A stretch of 64,000 nucleotides of DNA from Symbiodinium sp. CCMP2592 (GCA_905221615.1 CAJNDT010005001.1:845001-909000), one strand, 5' to 3'. Positions 11,591 through 22,653 are shown, counted from the first letter of the stretch. Translations and numbers: made by a program. Notes: generated by a model from the sequence alone, not told the origin.

Positions 11591-11867
11591 GTCTATCGGG
11601 CGTGGTCGGCGTGCAACAAGTGCAGCCTCTCTCTCGGATTTTGGGTTTGCATCCCATGCAACAGTTTCAATAGGTTTCCCATAATTAGAGGGCCCGAAAT
11701 TGGTGACAGGATGTTCCCCAGCTTTGTAGCATTATATTCCCAGAGAGCCCCATACCGACTCCTGATTTCTGTCGGAATCCCAACATCCGAAAACCCGATT
11801 TCACGCTGCATACACGGCTTACATCTCGGAGAGTTGTCGGGGGTAAGGTTTCTTGCTAGACGGACTT

Positions 11868-11981
11868 ACCCAAAAAGGGTCCAAAGTACTGTTGTGGGGG
11901 GATACTTCCCCAAATCATAATACTAATTCCTGATATAGAAACCCCACATTCTACTATAAAGGTACTTTGGACCCTGTGGGT
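11868..11981. mobile_element. Palindromic element, family X
   Basis: Single copy: GGGTCCAAAGTACTG and AGGTACTTTGGACCCT arms. Confidence 0.6.
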
Positions 11982-12035
11982 TAGGAGCGGTTCAAACACG
12001 TGATTGGGCTATGGGTCAAGGAGGTCCCGAAGGAT

Positions 12036-12098
12036 CTAAAACCCCAAGTGCAGACGCAGGTCCTCGCGGATCTTTTTGGCCTGCTGGACTCTACCCAT
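12036..12098 (-). CDS. Candidate TPR exon with KIRE motif
   Basis: The frame encodes RVQQAKKIREDLRLHLG before a TAG. The AKKIRED phrase matches the ARKIREA, SKRIRED and ARCIRT phrases at 15.9, 21.0 and 18.7 kb on the same strand. A K-family palindrome begins directly upstream. Confidence 0.35.
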   Translation of the reverse strand: MGRVQQAKKIREDLRLHLGF

Positions 12099-12190
12099 CG
12101 GCCCCATAGTAGTTCCTTTTTGGGAGTACCCTATAGGCTATAGGATTTTATATATGAACCCCCAAAAGGAACTACTATGGGGCATTTGGG
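12099..12190. mobile_element. Palindromic MITE, family K
   Basis: Perfect inner arms GCCCCATAGTAGTTCCTTTT. Confidence 0.8.
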
Positions 12191-12680
12191 CAAACTTGCA
12201 ACTCTGAACCCTAAGCCGTGGCTGCAGCAAAGGGTTTTTTGATGCTCACACTCTGGAATAACCAGGCGATATCTGTTGGCAAGCTAGGAATCCGAGGACC
12301 AGTGCTAAAGCCAATTCAAGGGATTTAGGGTCTAGTGGCAAACTGCCTTTGACGGTTCTGATTGTTCGCAGCTGCAGAGTGCTTAGCCTCTACTATCCGG
12401 GAATGCGCAGCACAGGGGGTGTTCTTAAACAAGGGGGAGTGGGATCTGTCTCGTTAGGATCTTATTACATCTCTGTCGCAAGGCATCCGACAGTTCAATA
12501 ATACAGCCGTCTGAGTTGTGAGGCATTTGGGTTTATATAGGACACAACTAGATTTGGAGAAAAGCCTCAAGGAGATAGAGCTTGAGGGCTCAGGGGTTGA
12601 AGAGGTCGGGGGGTTTAGAGGTTTAGTTTAGATGTCTCTTAGGGCTTAGGGTTGAGTTGTGTCGTGATGTTCCTGTCCCT

Positions 12681-12738
12681 TCAGTACTTGAACATGAAGT
12701 TCTCAGGAAGCAGCGCGTTGATGAACATGTGGTACGCT
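12681..12738 (-). CDS. Candidate terminal exon
   Basis: After CATACTAATCAG the frame reads YHMFINALLPENFMFKY and stops at TGA. Immediately upstream another frame (about 12744-12870) encodes a hydrophobic stretch, CCLLLLPILFLDARLGRNII, ending at TAA; the two could be one gene broken by a stop or joined by splicing. No family is recognised. Confidence 0.3.
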
Positions 12739-13116
12739 GATTAGTATGTGAGGGTCCCACCACCGAAAACAAAAATCATCAACAAACCATACAGAATAAT
12801 GTTTCGCCCGAGGCGCGCATCCAAGAATAGTATGGGCAGTAGCAACAGACAGCACATCCTGTACATCGGTGCAAAGGTGAGCGAAAGTCATGCCAGAAGG
12901 CTTCGGGTGTGAAACTTTACATGGTTAAAAACCCCAGACTTATCAGCACCGGACATTGCACCAGTAAAGACACGAGAAACCTCAGCCATTCATGACTGAC
13001 TGGGACTCACTTGCAAGAAGGGGTGGAAGGAGCATGTTCCGTGCTGATGTAAAGCATTCGACCCTTCCATCGCACCTCTTCCTGTTACGCTTGACAAACC
13101 CCATCGCAACGGAAAC

Positions 13117-13155
13117 AAAAAAAACAAACCTGCTCAAAACAGGACTCGAACCTGC
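13117..13155 (-). other. tRNA-like T-arm with T-run
   Basis: The minus strand has GCAGG-TTCGAGT-CCTGT, a perfect 5-bp T-stem and consensus B box, followed 14 bp later by eight T residues (a Pol III stop). No matching acceptor stem or A box is found upstream, so this is at best a SINE or tRNA fragment. Confidence 0.3.
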
Positions 13156-13180
13156 TGCGATGTCGATTCCGACGACCCAC

Positions 13181-13276
13181 CTGTAAACCCCCTGTGCCCC
13201 GTCGCGCCTCCTCGTAGCGGTCGATGGCTGCGTCGAGATCGTTGTCTCCATCCCGCACAAGGAAAGCATTTCCCTC
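13181..13276 (-). CDS. TPR-repeat exon
   Basis: A 96-nt, 32-codon, phase-0 segment lies between TTGCAAG and the donor CAG|GTGGGT. It reads EGNAFLVRDGDNDLDAAIDR then YEEARRGTGGLQ. EGNAF...LDAAIxxYEEA is the classic first TPR motif, as in co-chaperone and kinesin-light-chain-type TPR proteins. It probably belongs with the other TPR-like exons on this strand. Next upstream feature is a K-family palindrome at 13331. Confidence 0.5.
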
Positions 13277-13330
13277 CTTGCAAGGGGCTTCGGGGTTTGC
13301 GGCTTAGCACAGCTTTGAACACAAGGTAAT

Positions 13331-13425
13331 TACCCAAAGGCCCCAAAGTAGTTCCTTTTTGGGTTTCATATATAAGATCCTATAGGGTACTCCCAAAAAG
13401 GAACTACTTGGGGGCCTTTGGGTAC
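13331..13425. mobile_element. Palindromic MITE, family K
   Basis: Arms TACCCAAAGGCCCCAAAGTA and complement; centre inverted relative to 12.1 kb. Confidence 0.8.
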
Positions 13426-13472
13426 TGGCTATGTCCCCACAATTCACAGAAGGCGCATTGCAGTCGGCTTAA

Positions 13473-13715
13473 GCCCTAAACCCTAAACCCTAAACCCCTA
13501 AATCCTAAACCCTAAGCATGGGGGTTCATGCCTTAGTCTGTAGGAGTCCAGGGAGCTGCGTGACAACCGAATTGCCAGGCGGCTATTACGGTTTTTGTCC
13601 CTCCTACCTAGCAAGGACGAAGCCCTTATTACGGTATTTTTTTGAAGGACCCTTTTCCGCTACGGTTTAGGGTTTAGGGTTCCCTAAACCCAAAACCCCT
13701 AAACCCTAAACCCGA
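13473..13715. repeat. CCCTAAA telomere-like patches
   Basis: Two patches in opposite orientations (13473-13515 and 13664-13712). Confidence 0.85.
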
Positions 13716-13860
13716 TTAAAGTATGAACCCGAGGCCCACAGACCAAAGAACCACAGAAGTTCCGGAATGGAATACACTGCACACTGAACCTTACACCTTC
13801 CCTGGCAACCTCAAAAAACCCTAGACCTTAAATGCTGAACCGGCCCTGATGGTCTAGTTT

Positions 13861-13970
13861 CTATAGGGTATCAAGATAAAGCTTCGTTGGAATGCTGTGG
13901 CACTCATGACGCAGGGAGTACATTCCCGGAAATGTGCCGACAAGGCCACAGATACCCGTCTTGCGGAAGG
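13861..13970 (-). CDS. Candidate exon, unknown protein
   Basis: Following CCTATCAAG the frame reads FRKTGICGLVGTFPGMYSLR then HECHSIPTKLYLDTL and stops. A D-family palindrome begins about 11 bp upstream of the acceptor. Not recognised. Confidence 0.25.
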
Positions 13971-13981
13971 CTTGATAGGTT

Positions 13982-14089
13982 CCCAGAGAGCCCAATACCC
14001 AAAATTAAGGAATATGGCTTAAATCATAAGGGGCGTCGTATTATAATTTTAGCCATATTCCTTAATTAAGGGGTATTGGGCTCCCTGGG
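13982..14089. mobile_element. Palindromic MITE, family D
   Basis: Arms CCCAGAGAGCCCAATACCC and complement around TTAATTAAGGAATATGGC; TT on both flanks. Confidence 0.8.
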
Positions 14090-14214
14090 TTCACGCCACA
14101 CTGTGACTGAAGCTGCTCGAAACCTTGGCGCACCCCTCCTGAGCCACCGAAAACACTCATGGAAGCTTAAACAGCACCTTTCTAGAAACCCCACGCCTTT
14201 AGCTTCAATCCTCT

Positions 14215-14316
14215 GGGTGGTTGTCAAAATTAGGGTCCTTTTTTGGGGTACCCTAAATATTAGGTGCCGTATTATAATAGGGACCCAAAAAGGGACCATA
14301 ATTTTGTCAACCGCCC
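14215..14316. mobile_element. Palindromic MITE, family N
   Basis: GGTGGTTGTCAAAATTAGGG and CATAATTTTGTCAACCGCC arms. Confidence 0.75.
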
Positions 14317-14410
14317 TCTATAAGCAGCCCTATTGCATGGACCCATCTCCGAGTGTCGGGCTCCGTACAAGAGTTGTGCGCCCTCGTCTGTCCGGATCGT
14401 GTCGGTCTCC

Positions 14411-14550
14411 TGCTTGGAGGGTCTTTAGGGGACTTAGTAAGTAGCTAGTAAGTAGGCTTATAAGTACCCCTAAAAGGGACCCTAATTGGGGTTATGGTAC
14501 TTATAAGTCCCAAGAATAACCAGTCACTAAGTCCCCCGACCCTCCAAGTG
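14411..14550. mobile_element. Palindromic MITE, family B
   Basis: Arms CTTGGAGGGTC...GACTTAGTAAGTAG and complement GTCCCCCGACCCTCCAAG; TG on both flanks. Open reading frame flanks on both sides can be joined. Confidence 0.8.
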
Positions 14551-15171
14551 ACAAGGTCTTACCATAGTTTGGGCCCTTGGGTTTAGGGTTTAGAATTAAG
14601 GTCATGGGCTCAGGGTGATATTCGAGGGGCCTGAGATTATCAGGATGTTAAGTTTAGGGCTTAGGGTTTAGGGTAAGTGATTCTGGAGAAGCAGGCTTTC
14701 AAAGCTGAGGGCTGAGGGTATAGTGCTTGGGCTTTAGTCTGATAAAGGGAAACCCGGATCAGTAGTGACGATGAATATCAACTTCTGCCCGGCCAGGTAA
14801 TTAAAGTCTATCTATATATAACAGTTTTTTGCCACTGGGCTTGGGGACTAGCCAGATCCTTGCATCACGGCGATAGACCCTAAACCCTAAACCCAACATC
14901 GATGGACCCGAAGAGCCCAAGAGCTTGGGCCTCACCAGGGGACTCTGTCCTCGACGCTATCGCGTGCACAGAACTGTGGTCCCTTCTGTATCCTCTTAAG
15001 GGGGAATGGGAACTCCTCGAGCCAGGTCGAATCCTTGAGGTGCTTTCATCGAGTCCTTGTGGAGAATACTCTGAGGGTCTGGAGTCACGCTGACACCGTA
15101 CCAGACGATGTGTCTTCTGCGCGCCTTGGCAAAGACTTGCATGGACTCCACACATGCTGAGCATTCATGGA

Positions 15172-15393
15172 TCACCTCTCGAAGGCTCTGACAAATGTCT
15201 CTTCTGCTTCTCTTGCTTCCTCGAGCTCATGGCGTATGGCAATGAAGTTGTCCACAGCAACAGGGAGAGACATCTGTCTTGAGTGCACCACAGGTACCCG
15301 CACTTGTGGTTTAGGGGAGGTCCTGAGCTTGGGGCTTTCCTGAGGGCGTGAGGGAGTACGGGCTTTATGGCATGAGCTTTTTACGTTTCGGGT
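15172..15393 (-). CDS. Candidate TPR-like exon or remnant
   Basis: A 73-codon frame without internal stops ends at TGA. Its end, DNFIAIRHELEEAREAEETF then VRAFE, is TPR-helix-like, followed by AG|GTGATC as a possible donor. Beyond it another frame continues (HECSACVESMQVFAKARRRH), as if one base were missing. So it may be a frameshifted remnant rather than a live exon. Confidence 0.35.
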   Translation of the reverse strand, partial: TRNVKSSCHKARTPSRPQESPKLRTSPKPQVRVPVVHSRQMSLPVAVDNFIAIRHELEEAREAEETFVRAFER

Positions 15394-15906
15394 TTAGTCT
15401 GCACGGATTCCCTTTGCACGGAAGCTTCTACTGTTTAAAGGCTCCGTGCTATGAATTCGTCATGTGTCCCATCCGAACAAGCAGGCTTCTTTGTCGAATT
15501 TAGAGGGCTCAGGGCTCACCGCTTTGGAGACCAAGCTGCCTCTACAGTCCTACTATACAATTATACATGTTCGGAGCCCAGCGCAAGATTGAAATTTCGA
15601 ATGTCAACGCATGGTAACTTAAGGCGCGTTGCCCAAAACATATCAACACGGAAAAACCCGGACCGCGAGACAACACCAAGGACATAATGCTTTTCAGGTA
15701 CTGCTTTGCACATTGCTGGCATTTGATGGCCAAATATCCCAACAACCTTTAAAAGAAGCATTCAACGAAATTCTAATGCTTTGAACCGTCCTAACCCCTC
15801 GTGGTACCCTACAGAACCCTGGCAGGAACCCTAAAGGGATCCGTCAACAACACTATAACACACCTTAGACTCCTTAGCCTATGATAAAGTTGTAAAGGTC
15901 TTGCAC

Positions 15907-15977
15907 CCAGCCTCGCGGATTTTGCGCGCCTTCTCATAGCACTGCAACGCCTCATCGAGCTGACTCGGATCGCTTCC
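15907..15977 (-). CDS. TPR-repeat exon
   Basis: A 71-nt exon between CCTGCCAG and donor GTGCAAG encodes GSDPSQLDEALQCYEKARK then IREAG. LDEALQCYEKA is a textbook TPR helix, and the ARKIRE phrase recurs in neighbouring minus-strand exons. It likely contributes one repeat of a helical scaffold; the protein and partner are unknown. Confidence 0.5.
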
Positions 15978-15999
15978 CTGGCAGGTCTCTGAGCTTTGT

Positions 16000-17215
16000 T
16001 GGTTAGAGGTTTAAGGTTGAGGGGCTGAAGCTGATGTTTCTTGTCCTGTTTTGCGTTCGGGGGCGGGGGGTGGGGTGTGGGGCTAAGCCGTGCTTTGCCT
16101 TCTGATTGCAGAAGCTGTGTCTGATAAGTTTGTGCGGCTCTCGGGTGTCTAAGAAGGTTTGTTTTGGAGGGCTAGACAACCAACCCTGCAAGCAACACCC
16201 AAAACCCTCAAAGTCCTATACCCACGTCGTGTGCAAAACCACACCCGCAGCGAGCCGCCTTGGAGTTCACGTGTTTCCGGACCTTGCACTCGGATGGAAT
16301 CACTGCTTTTGTTGGGTTCGGGCTTGCAAGGAATACTTCGGGGCTCAAGACCCCAGCAGCCCCAACAAGTTAATCTTCGAACTATGGTCGGAATTTGTCC
16401 ACCCCGAAATGCTGTAAATTAAAGGTTACCCACCCAGCCTCAAGGCCTATAAAGGCCTTGAGAATTTCGGAACCATGCCTGTCATTGCTTACCACGGCTG
16501 CAGGATTCTAGCTTGCGAGCTTTGGGGATCACAGGCGCGGGAGGGTTTAAGGTGTATGCTTCCCTATGCAATGAAATGCCTTGCTGGTTTTGACGGCGTG
16601 TTGGGGTATACTATACAGAACACTGCAGTCTACAGTGGCTACAAAGGGCTACTCTCTCTGATTTTCGGATCCCTACAGTACGTGGAATCCAGGCCCACCC
16701 CTCCGGCTAAAGAAAACATCACCAGGTGTCTGCCAGAAACAAAATAGGCCGAAATCTGGCCCGCCCCTCCAACCCCCTGGACTGCAGTACCGTTTTCTTG
16801 GTTACCTTGTTTTCCAGCTAAAGCATACTGGTTCTAACACAAATTTTCCAAAGGACTGCAGTTTAGGATGCAAGCGAGATTGGCTAGTTCAAGGAGACTA
16901 ATATGAGGTTCTTGGCCACCTCGTGGAATTTCAAAGCCTTGACTAGACGGGTACATGTTACTAGGCATTCCTACCCTCATCTTTTTAATCGCAAGACTGC
17001 AACGACAAGCTTGGGCCAGATAACTATTTGCTACCAGTAATGAGGGCAGGAAACCTGTTGTGATGAGCCCGGCCTAATGTAGGGCCTTGAACTGTATAGG
17101 CAATAATTGAAAAAGGATTTCAGGAAATCTGTAGCGCTACTTCTTCCTAAATGTTATTATTCAAGCTGGTAATATACACCATCATGCATTATGCACTCCA
17201 AAGGCCATCCTTCTA
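16000..17215. other. No clear gene; open frames only
   Basis: Frames at 16106-16417 and 16475-16747 (plus) have no splice-site or composition support. No MITE was recognised. Confidence 0.4.
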
Positions 17216-17220
17216 CTTAT

Positions 17221-17344
17221 TACTTGATAGGTCATGGGACTTTGTAAGTGGGGTTATAAACAAGGTAACTATACTTATAAGTACTTGTAACCCCAGTTAA
17301 GGCACTTATAACCTTACTTACTAAGTCCCATGACCCTCCAAGTA
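17221..17344. mobile_element. Palindromic MITE, family A
   Basis: Both arms present (GTCATGGGAC, GTCCCATGAC). A second right arm lies at 17430-17445 beyond a GGAACCCC-rich segment, so this copy sits inside a larger nested structure. Confidence 0.75.
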
Positions 17345-17595
17345 GACCCTAAACCCTATAGATCCCTTTTAAGGAACCCCATAAATCCCTCTAAGGGGCC
17401 CTTTTAAGGAACCCTGACTTACTAAGCCCCATGACCCTCTAAGAGCGCGAGGAGCTGCTGAGGCTCAGGCCATCAGCGACCCGATATTACCTGGGCGGCT
17501 TTAGGGGTCTTACTGGCTATACTGAGGATCTATAAGGGTACCTTTAAGGGGTTCCTTTAAGGGATCTATAGGGTTTTCGGGTTTAGGGTTTAGGG

Positions 17596-17692
17596 TGATG
17601 ATATAAATCCTGCATTACCTTAAGGACCCTAAACTATGGGAACTATGGCATATTCCTTATTATGGGTAATGCAGGGTTTATATTATCAACAG
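17596..17692. mobile_element. MITE, family M
   Basis: GATGATATAAATCCTGCATT and TAATGCAGGGTTTATATTAT arms. Confidence 0.75.
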
Positions 17693-17698
17693 TACGGA

Positions 17699-17795
17699 TT
17701 ACCTGGACCCTAAGGAACCTACCTCTTGTAGGGTCCCCTAACATTTCTTTATATAAGTCCTAAAAAAGATAGGTTACTTGGAGATAAGGTAGGAT
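17699..17795. mobile_element. MITE, family I
   Basis: Arms TACCTGGACCCTAAGGAACC and GGTTACTTGGAGATAAGGTA; starts 7 bp after an M-family element. Confidence 0.7.
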
Positions 17796-18699
17796 ATAAG
17801 GTTTAGGGAGGGTCTAGGGGTTTAGAGTTTTTTTAAGTGCAATTACGCTCCTTTCCCCAAAGACACTAAATCAGCAGGTCGAGGGTTTTTGGGTTTTGGG
17901 GGTTAGGCTTAGAGGGCTTAGCGCATCGGAGTTGGATCCGAAAGAACAGAATTGGTTCGATCTCGCAATTCAAGAACGTGATCCCTAAGGCCCTAAGGAA
18001 CAACAGGAGTAGAAAATCAGGGTCTTATGGTTCATATCGTAAGCCTTATAGATCCGTGAAAAGAACCTGTGTAAAAAGGTACATAAACTTCCCTACCCTT
18101 CTGGAGCCAATAAGAAACCAAATTTGGAACCTAGAACGCTTGACCTCGTGAGGAGAGGAACCTGATTCAAGCCCTGAGGTGACACGCAGGGTCTTGGGTT
18201 TAGAATCGTGCAAAGGGGGTTTCAGGGGCGAAGTGTTTAGGGGTTGAAAGTTAAGGGCTTGGGATTTTACGCTCCAGACGAGGTTATTGGTTCGCATTGT
18301 CAGCGCATGGTTTTATATGTACAAGGTTTCGGGTTTAGGGTTCTGACACTTTCAATCTTCTGTCGGCAAACCGCAACCTCCAGCAGGCTACTGGCACTAG
18401 CCACCCAGACGTATGCTTATTATGCCTCAGGACCAGGCATGCAAACTAGGCACTGAGCAGCCGTGCTCCGTCGGGCGTATCCAAGCTGCAAGTTTTCTCT
18501 CCTTAGGGCCGCGAACTTACACGAACTTCCCAGAAATCGCAGCTTGCTTTCGGTCTGGTTACTATGATTTCCTGCTTTGAGGTTCAGGTAGGGCATGGTC
18601 TTCGTCACCCTTTTTTGCATCAGGACTTGTGCAATCGCCTGAATACATGGACGGAAGGACCCTGAACCCTATAAACCCCATAAACCCAACTGCAACCTA

Positions 18700-18768
18700 G
18701 GTGCGAATACAGCGAGCCTCATTGCAGGTCTCCAACGCCCGGTCGATGTCCTGCTGCTCCGCACAGAC
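18700..18768 (-). CDS. TPR-repeat exon
   Basis: 23 codons in phase 0 after TTTCCAG: VCAEQQDIDRALETCNEARC then IRT. The DIDRAL..CNEARxIR phrase matches the exon at 15.9 kb. The frame ends at a TAG unless a GC donor (GCACCT) is used just before it. A J-family palindrome begins 16 bp upstream. Confidence 0.45.
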
Positions 18769-18783
18769 CTGGAAACATTCTTA

Positions 18784-18876
18784 GGGGCTGAGTACCCTAG
18801 TCCACAAAAGGTTAACCTTTTTCTACTATGGTAGGATTATATAAAAGGCTAAAGATCACCTACTCAGTCACTAAGC
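18784..18876. mobile_element. MITE, family J
   Basis: Arms CTTAGGGGCTGAGTACCCTA and TACTCAGTCACTAAG; CATT on both flanks. Confidence 0.75.
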
Positions 18877-19284
18877 ATTTGAGGGCCGGAAATCGGAAAA
18901 TTGAAGTGAGCAAAGAATACAATAACCCAGAAGGCTGTAAGATAAACATTTATAGACTATAGACCCGAACGTACATGGCAATAGCAACACTTAACAAGAA
19001 CTAGTGACACTGCTGGCTTGCTGCAGAATTAATATTCTCGGCCACCCTACTTTGTAGTACTAATATGCTACAATGCCAAAGCATACAGCAATGTGACGCT
19101 TTCCTCACAGGAGTATGATGTAATGTACGACCGTATAGACTGTATTTTGCAGTATGACAAGACTCCGGTGCACACGGGGAAAGCTCGCAAGGAAACACGC
19201 AACGGCTCTACAGGAAACCCCCATGTAGTACCTAATACTTATCTATATGTATATACATATGTACACACGTGATCACACGTGGCC

Positions 19285-19312
19285 ATTATATATATATATA
19301 TATATATATATG
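19285..19312. repeat. AT microsatellite
   Basis: (TA)n. Confidence 0.85.
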
Positions 19313-19410
19313 TTGATATTTATACATACACGCATATACGTAGCTGTAAGGTTCGACGCTAGGGTTTGACGAAGCTTGACCCGTCCTCCTTTAGGGCCAT
19401 CCCTAATCCC

Positions 19411-19546
19411 TGCTTGGAGGGTCGGGGGACTTAGTAAGTAGGTAGTAAGTAGACTTATATGTGCCCTAAAAGGGACCCTAATTGGGGTTATGGTAGTTAT
19501 AAGTCCCTAAAATAACCAGTTACTAAGTCCCCCGACCCTCCAAGTG
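19411..19546. mobile_element. Palindromic MITE, family B
   Basis: Arms CTTGGAGGGTCGGGGGACTT and complement; TG on both flanks. Only 43 bp from an O-family element. Confidence 0.8.
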
Positions 19547-19589
19547 TGCTCCTTTGAAACTCTTCTGTTGCAAACCCTGCCAGGGTTTA

Positions 19590-19680
19590 CTTCCCTTTGG
19601 TTGGTAGGGAATGGCGGAATGAGGTATAATTACAATTACTATTACTACCATTCTTCCATTCCCTACTAACCAAAGCTAAG
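19590..19680. mobile_element. Palindromic MITE, family O
   Basis: Arms CTTCCCTTTGGTTGGTAGGG and complement; exact 4-bp flank TTTA. Confidence 0.85.
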
Positions 19681-19876
19681 TTTAGGGCAGTTTAGGGCTT
19701 ACAATCTCTATGCTACCGCAGACTCAAAGCCTTCAACGCGAACATCCAACCTTCCGGCAGGCTCGGCAGGCCTCAAACCGTAAACCCTAAACCCAACCAA
19801 ACGAGTGCAAACTGCTGCAAAGGCGTTGAAAAGAACTCTCAGAAGCCAGCCTGATCCCCGAAACCCTAAACTCCTA

Positions 19877-19978
19877 ATATAGGGGCCTTAATAATTGGAA
19901 TAAAGCTTTGGGGGTGTATTATAGTGTAATTAGAATAATGAACCCCCAAAAACCAAAATAATTTACTAGTATTATTAT
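19877..19978. mobile_element. Diverged MITE, family G
   Basis: Left arm ATAGGGGCCTTAATAATTGG intact, right arm decayed. Confidence 0.6.
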
Positions 19979-20422
19979 TTAAGCAACCATGGCGTACTTT
20001 GTCAGAAAGGCCCCCGACCACGCCAATGCTCCGTAGCAGGTTGGCACCATCTGGAGTCTCCAACTCACCTGCAGCAGCCATCACGAGTCTGCACCCTAAC
20101 ACAGAGGCCTGAATAGCTGGAGTCGGCTCAAGTACATGACAGCGCGATAAGCACTACAGGGATACTCATGGTTCAAACCCCTCTACAAGTTACCTTATAC
20201 CCACCCACTGCGGAGCGTGAGTCAGGTGGGTGGTGCCCGTTGCCCGTGTGGGGAGGGGAGGTCTCCTGAACCGACCAAAAGCTACCCCCCCAAGCCCAAA
20301 ACCCTAAACCCCCAAGCCCTTAACGCCGTTTGCAACAGGCTTTCCACTTCGCCCGGAGTTGGAGCCAGCAGCCCTAGCAGCTTCACTGCGGAGCCAGCTT
20401 TCCTAAACCCCTCAACCCTAAA

Positions 20423-20513
20423 CTTAGCTTTGGTTAGTAGGGAATGGAAGAATGGTAGTAATAGTAATTGTAATTATACCCCATTCCTCCATTCAATGCT
20501 AACCAAAGGTAAG
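20423..20513. mobile_element. Palindromic MITE, family O
   Basis: Arms CTTAGCTTTGGTTAGTAGGG and complement; exact 4-bp flank TAAA. Confidence 0.85.
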
Positions 20514-21027
20514 TAAAGCGAGCTTCAGCCCGAAGAAGAAGCCCGAAAGGCAGAGCACCCGAAAAAGCCCCCAAAGCTCGAACGCCGAAAGAAACGGCGA
20601 ACAAGGTTGCCCTCATACTCAGAGCAGGGTTCCTGTAAGGACTCCTTTTAAAGGGATCGATCAGATTTCGCCGGGGCTCCGTTTTAAGGGATCGATAAGA
20701 TTTCGGCCGGGTTTCTATAGGGCGAAGGCTAAAATGCATAAGTATGGGGAGCAAAACAGCAACACTATGAAACACATATTCCGGCCTCTACGAGAAAGCC
20801 TAAGCCAGTGGAGGAAGTTACCTGTAACCCTTGCAGCAAGCCCATGCCCTGAAGCTTGAACCCCCCAAAACGTTACAGTAGCCCCCACCTCGGCCTAAGC
20901 CCCCCCCCAAAATAAGCCCAACCCTCAGCACCTAACACCTAAGCCCTAAGTCCTAAACGCTACACCCTAGACACTACAAGCCAAACCCTAAACCCCGACG
21001 CCTTAGCCTAGGACTCGGCTCGAGCAC

Positions 21028-21091
21028 CTTGATCTTCGCGTATCCGCTTTGACTCTTGCAAGTACTTCATGCTGCTGTCGTACTTGCCGAC
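21028..21091 (-). CDS. TPR-repeat exon
   Basis: A 64-nt exon before donor CAAG|GTGCTC encodes VGKYDSSMKYLQESKRIRED then Q. It aligns with the exons at 18.7 and 15.9 kb (E-S-K-R-I-R-E). The acceptor is one of two AG dinucleotides at 21092-21095. A J-family palindrome flanked by 9-bp direct repeats begins 12 bp upstream. Confidence 0.45.
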
Positions 21092-21106
21092 CTCTTCGGA
21101 CGTTTC

Positions 21107-21227
21107 GAGTACCCTAGTCCCAAACAGTTTCATGGGGATTGGGTTTAAGGTTTAGGGGCAACTTTTTCAATTATGGTAGGATTATATAAAGCCCAAAAGG
21201 TTGAGGGTTACCTCTCAGACACCAAGT
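21107..21227. mobile_element. MITE, family J
   Basis: Flanked by an exact 9-bp direct repeat GGACGTTTC (21098-21106 and 21228-21236); TTTAGGG patch inside. Confidence 0.8.
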
Positions 21228-21663
21228 GGACGTTTCAGGCTGGCTGGGGTTAGGGCTTCGGGGTTTGAGGTCAAGGGTTGTTTGTTTGGAGTTTATGGTT
21301 TCGGGGTTTGGGGTTCAGATTCACATCTTTAGCATTCCCGGAGACAGTGGCCTAAAACCCGAGGCCCTAAACCCCCACATCCGGAAAAACCATGAAAACA
21401 ACCTTTCTTGTTGTAGTGACCCTCTGGAAGGGAACCCCCCAAACCCCTCTTAGGAGCGTGGAGGACTTTTCTTGAACCTACATCGACAGGGATGTGGATG
21501 TGTCACACGGCACCGTCGGACATGTTCACTTGCAAGTGTTTGCCTCTTGTAAGATATCGACAACTCAGGGCAGGAGCGGTTTGCTAGGCGGAGATAATAC
21601 TCCGCACTCGGACGATTCCGACTCAAGGATCCAAAATGCGACGGTCATTGGCAAACCAAACCG

Positions 21664-21778
21664 CTCAGAGATCCCACTATTCATTAATAATTGGATATAT
21701 ACCTTAAATTATAGGGGCCTGAATATTAGGGCGGTTTAAGGTCTATTCCTTGATTAAGGGGTATTGGGATCTCTGGGC
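21664..21778. mobile_element. Diverged MITE, family D
   Basis: Arms CTCAGAGATCCC and GGGATCTCTGGG; CG on both flanks. Confidence 0.65.
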
Positions 21779-22016
21779 GCCGTAATCCTGTGAGCCGGGC
21801 CCAGTCCCAAAAAGAGGTTCTGCGCTGTGGGATGCTCAGCAGCTCAGGTCATCATGGCAATGTCGCAGTGGCTTTAACTAGGTGACCCTCTTTATTGCCG
21901 TTTCCGGCGGCCTATTCACTGATGCACCGTCCTGTATAATGCACTGGCTTTGGGTCCGGAAGATGCTTGTTGTGTTGGCTTGCTTTTGCTTGTCCTTTCT
22001 GCTAATGGTCAATCTT

Positions 22017-22146
22017 ACTTGAAGGGTCATGGGACTTGGTAAGTGGGGTTATAAATAAGGTATCTATACTTATAAGTACTTATAACCCCAATTAAGGCAC
22101 ATATAACCCTACCTACTAATTACCAAGTCCCGTGATCCTGCAAGTA
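22017..22146. mobile_element. Palindromic MITE, family A
   Basis: Arms GTCATGGGACTTGGTAAG and matching complement; TA on both flanks. Confidence 0.8.
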
Positions 22147-22439
22147 ACGGAGAAGTAGATAGCAAGAGGACGGAATTCATCAAGGCAAACCTCAGGCTGT
22201 GATCACAGTATGTACTAGCACGTTATATATTGAATACTGTACTACTTGCTGCTGTTCACCCTTCTGAAAAGCTAGCCTATCTCCCTCTACCAGCACGTAC
22301 CAAACTTCTCGAACCAGACCCGCCAAAACCCTATCATCCCAAAACACAGAAGCCCCCTAAACTTTTGAACCCCCAAAACCTTTTTTTGATCGAGGTCTCT
22401 CTGAAGTGCCTCCCGATGAGCCAGATCTACAAACATGTC

Positions 22440-22650
22440 AACCTCACATCCCCAAACCTAATCCCCAACCCTTAAACCCTAAAGCCTAAACCGCCCCTAA
22501 ACTTTGGAACGCCCAAAACCTAATCCCCAATCCTTAAACCCTAAACCCCCCTAAACTTTGGAACCCCAAAACCTAATCCCGAACCCTTAAATCCTAAACC
22601 GTCCCTAAACTTTGGAACCCCCAAAACCTAATCCCCAATCCTTAAGACCC
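22440..22650. repeat. Minisatellite, 53-62 bp unit
   Basis: CCTAATCCCC recurs at 22457, 22519, 22572 and 22627, each followed by CCTTAAACCCTAAA and CCCCTAAACTTTGGAAC. Confidence 0.8.
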
Positions 22651-22653
22651 TAC

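Noticed and set aside
12992..13269. 95-residue minus and 64-residue plus frames over the TPR exon at 13.2 kb
   Set aside because: Different frame or strand from the TPR-encoding frame, which has a clear motif and consensus donor.
13134..13346. Complete tRNA gene
   Set aside because: Only the T-arm fits; no acceptor-stem complement or anticodon arm within 80 bp.
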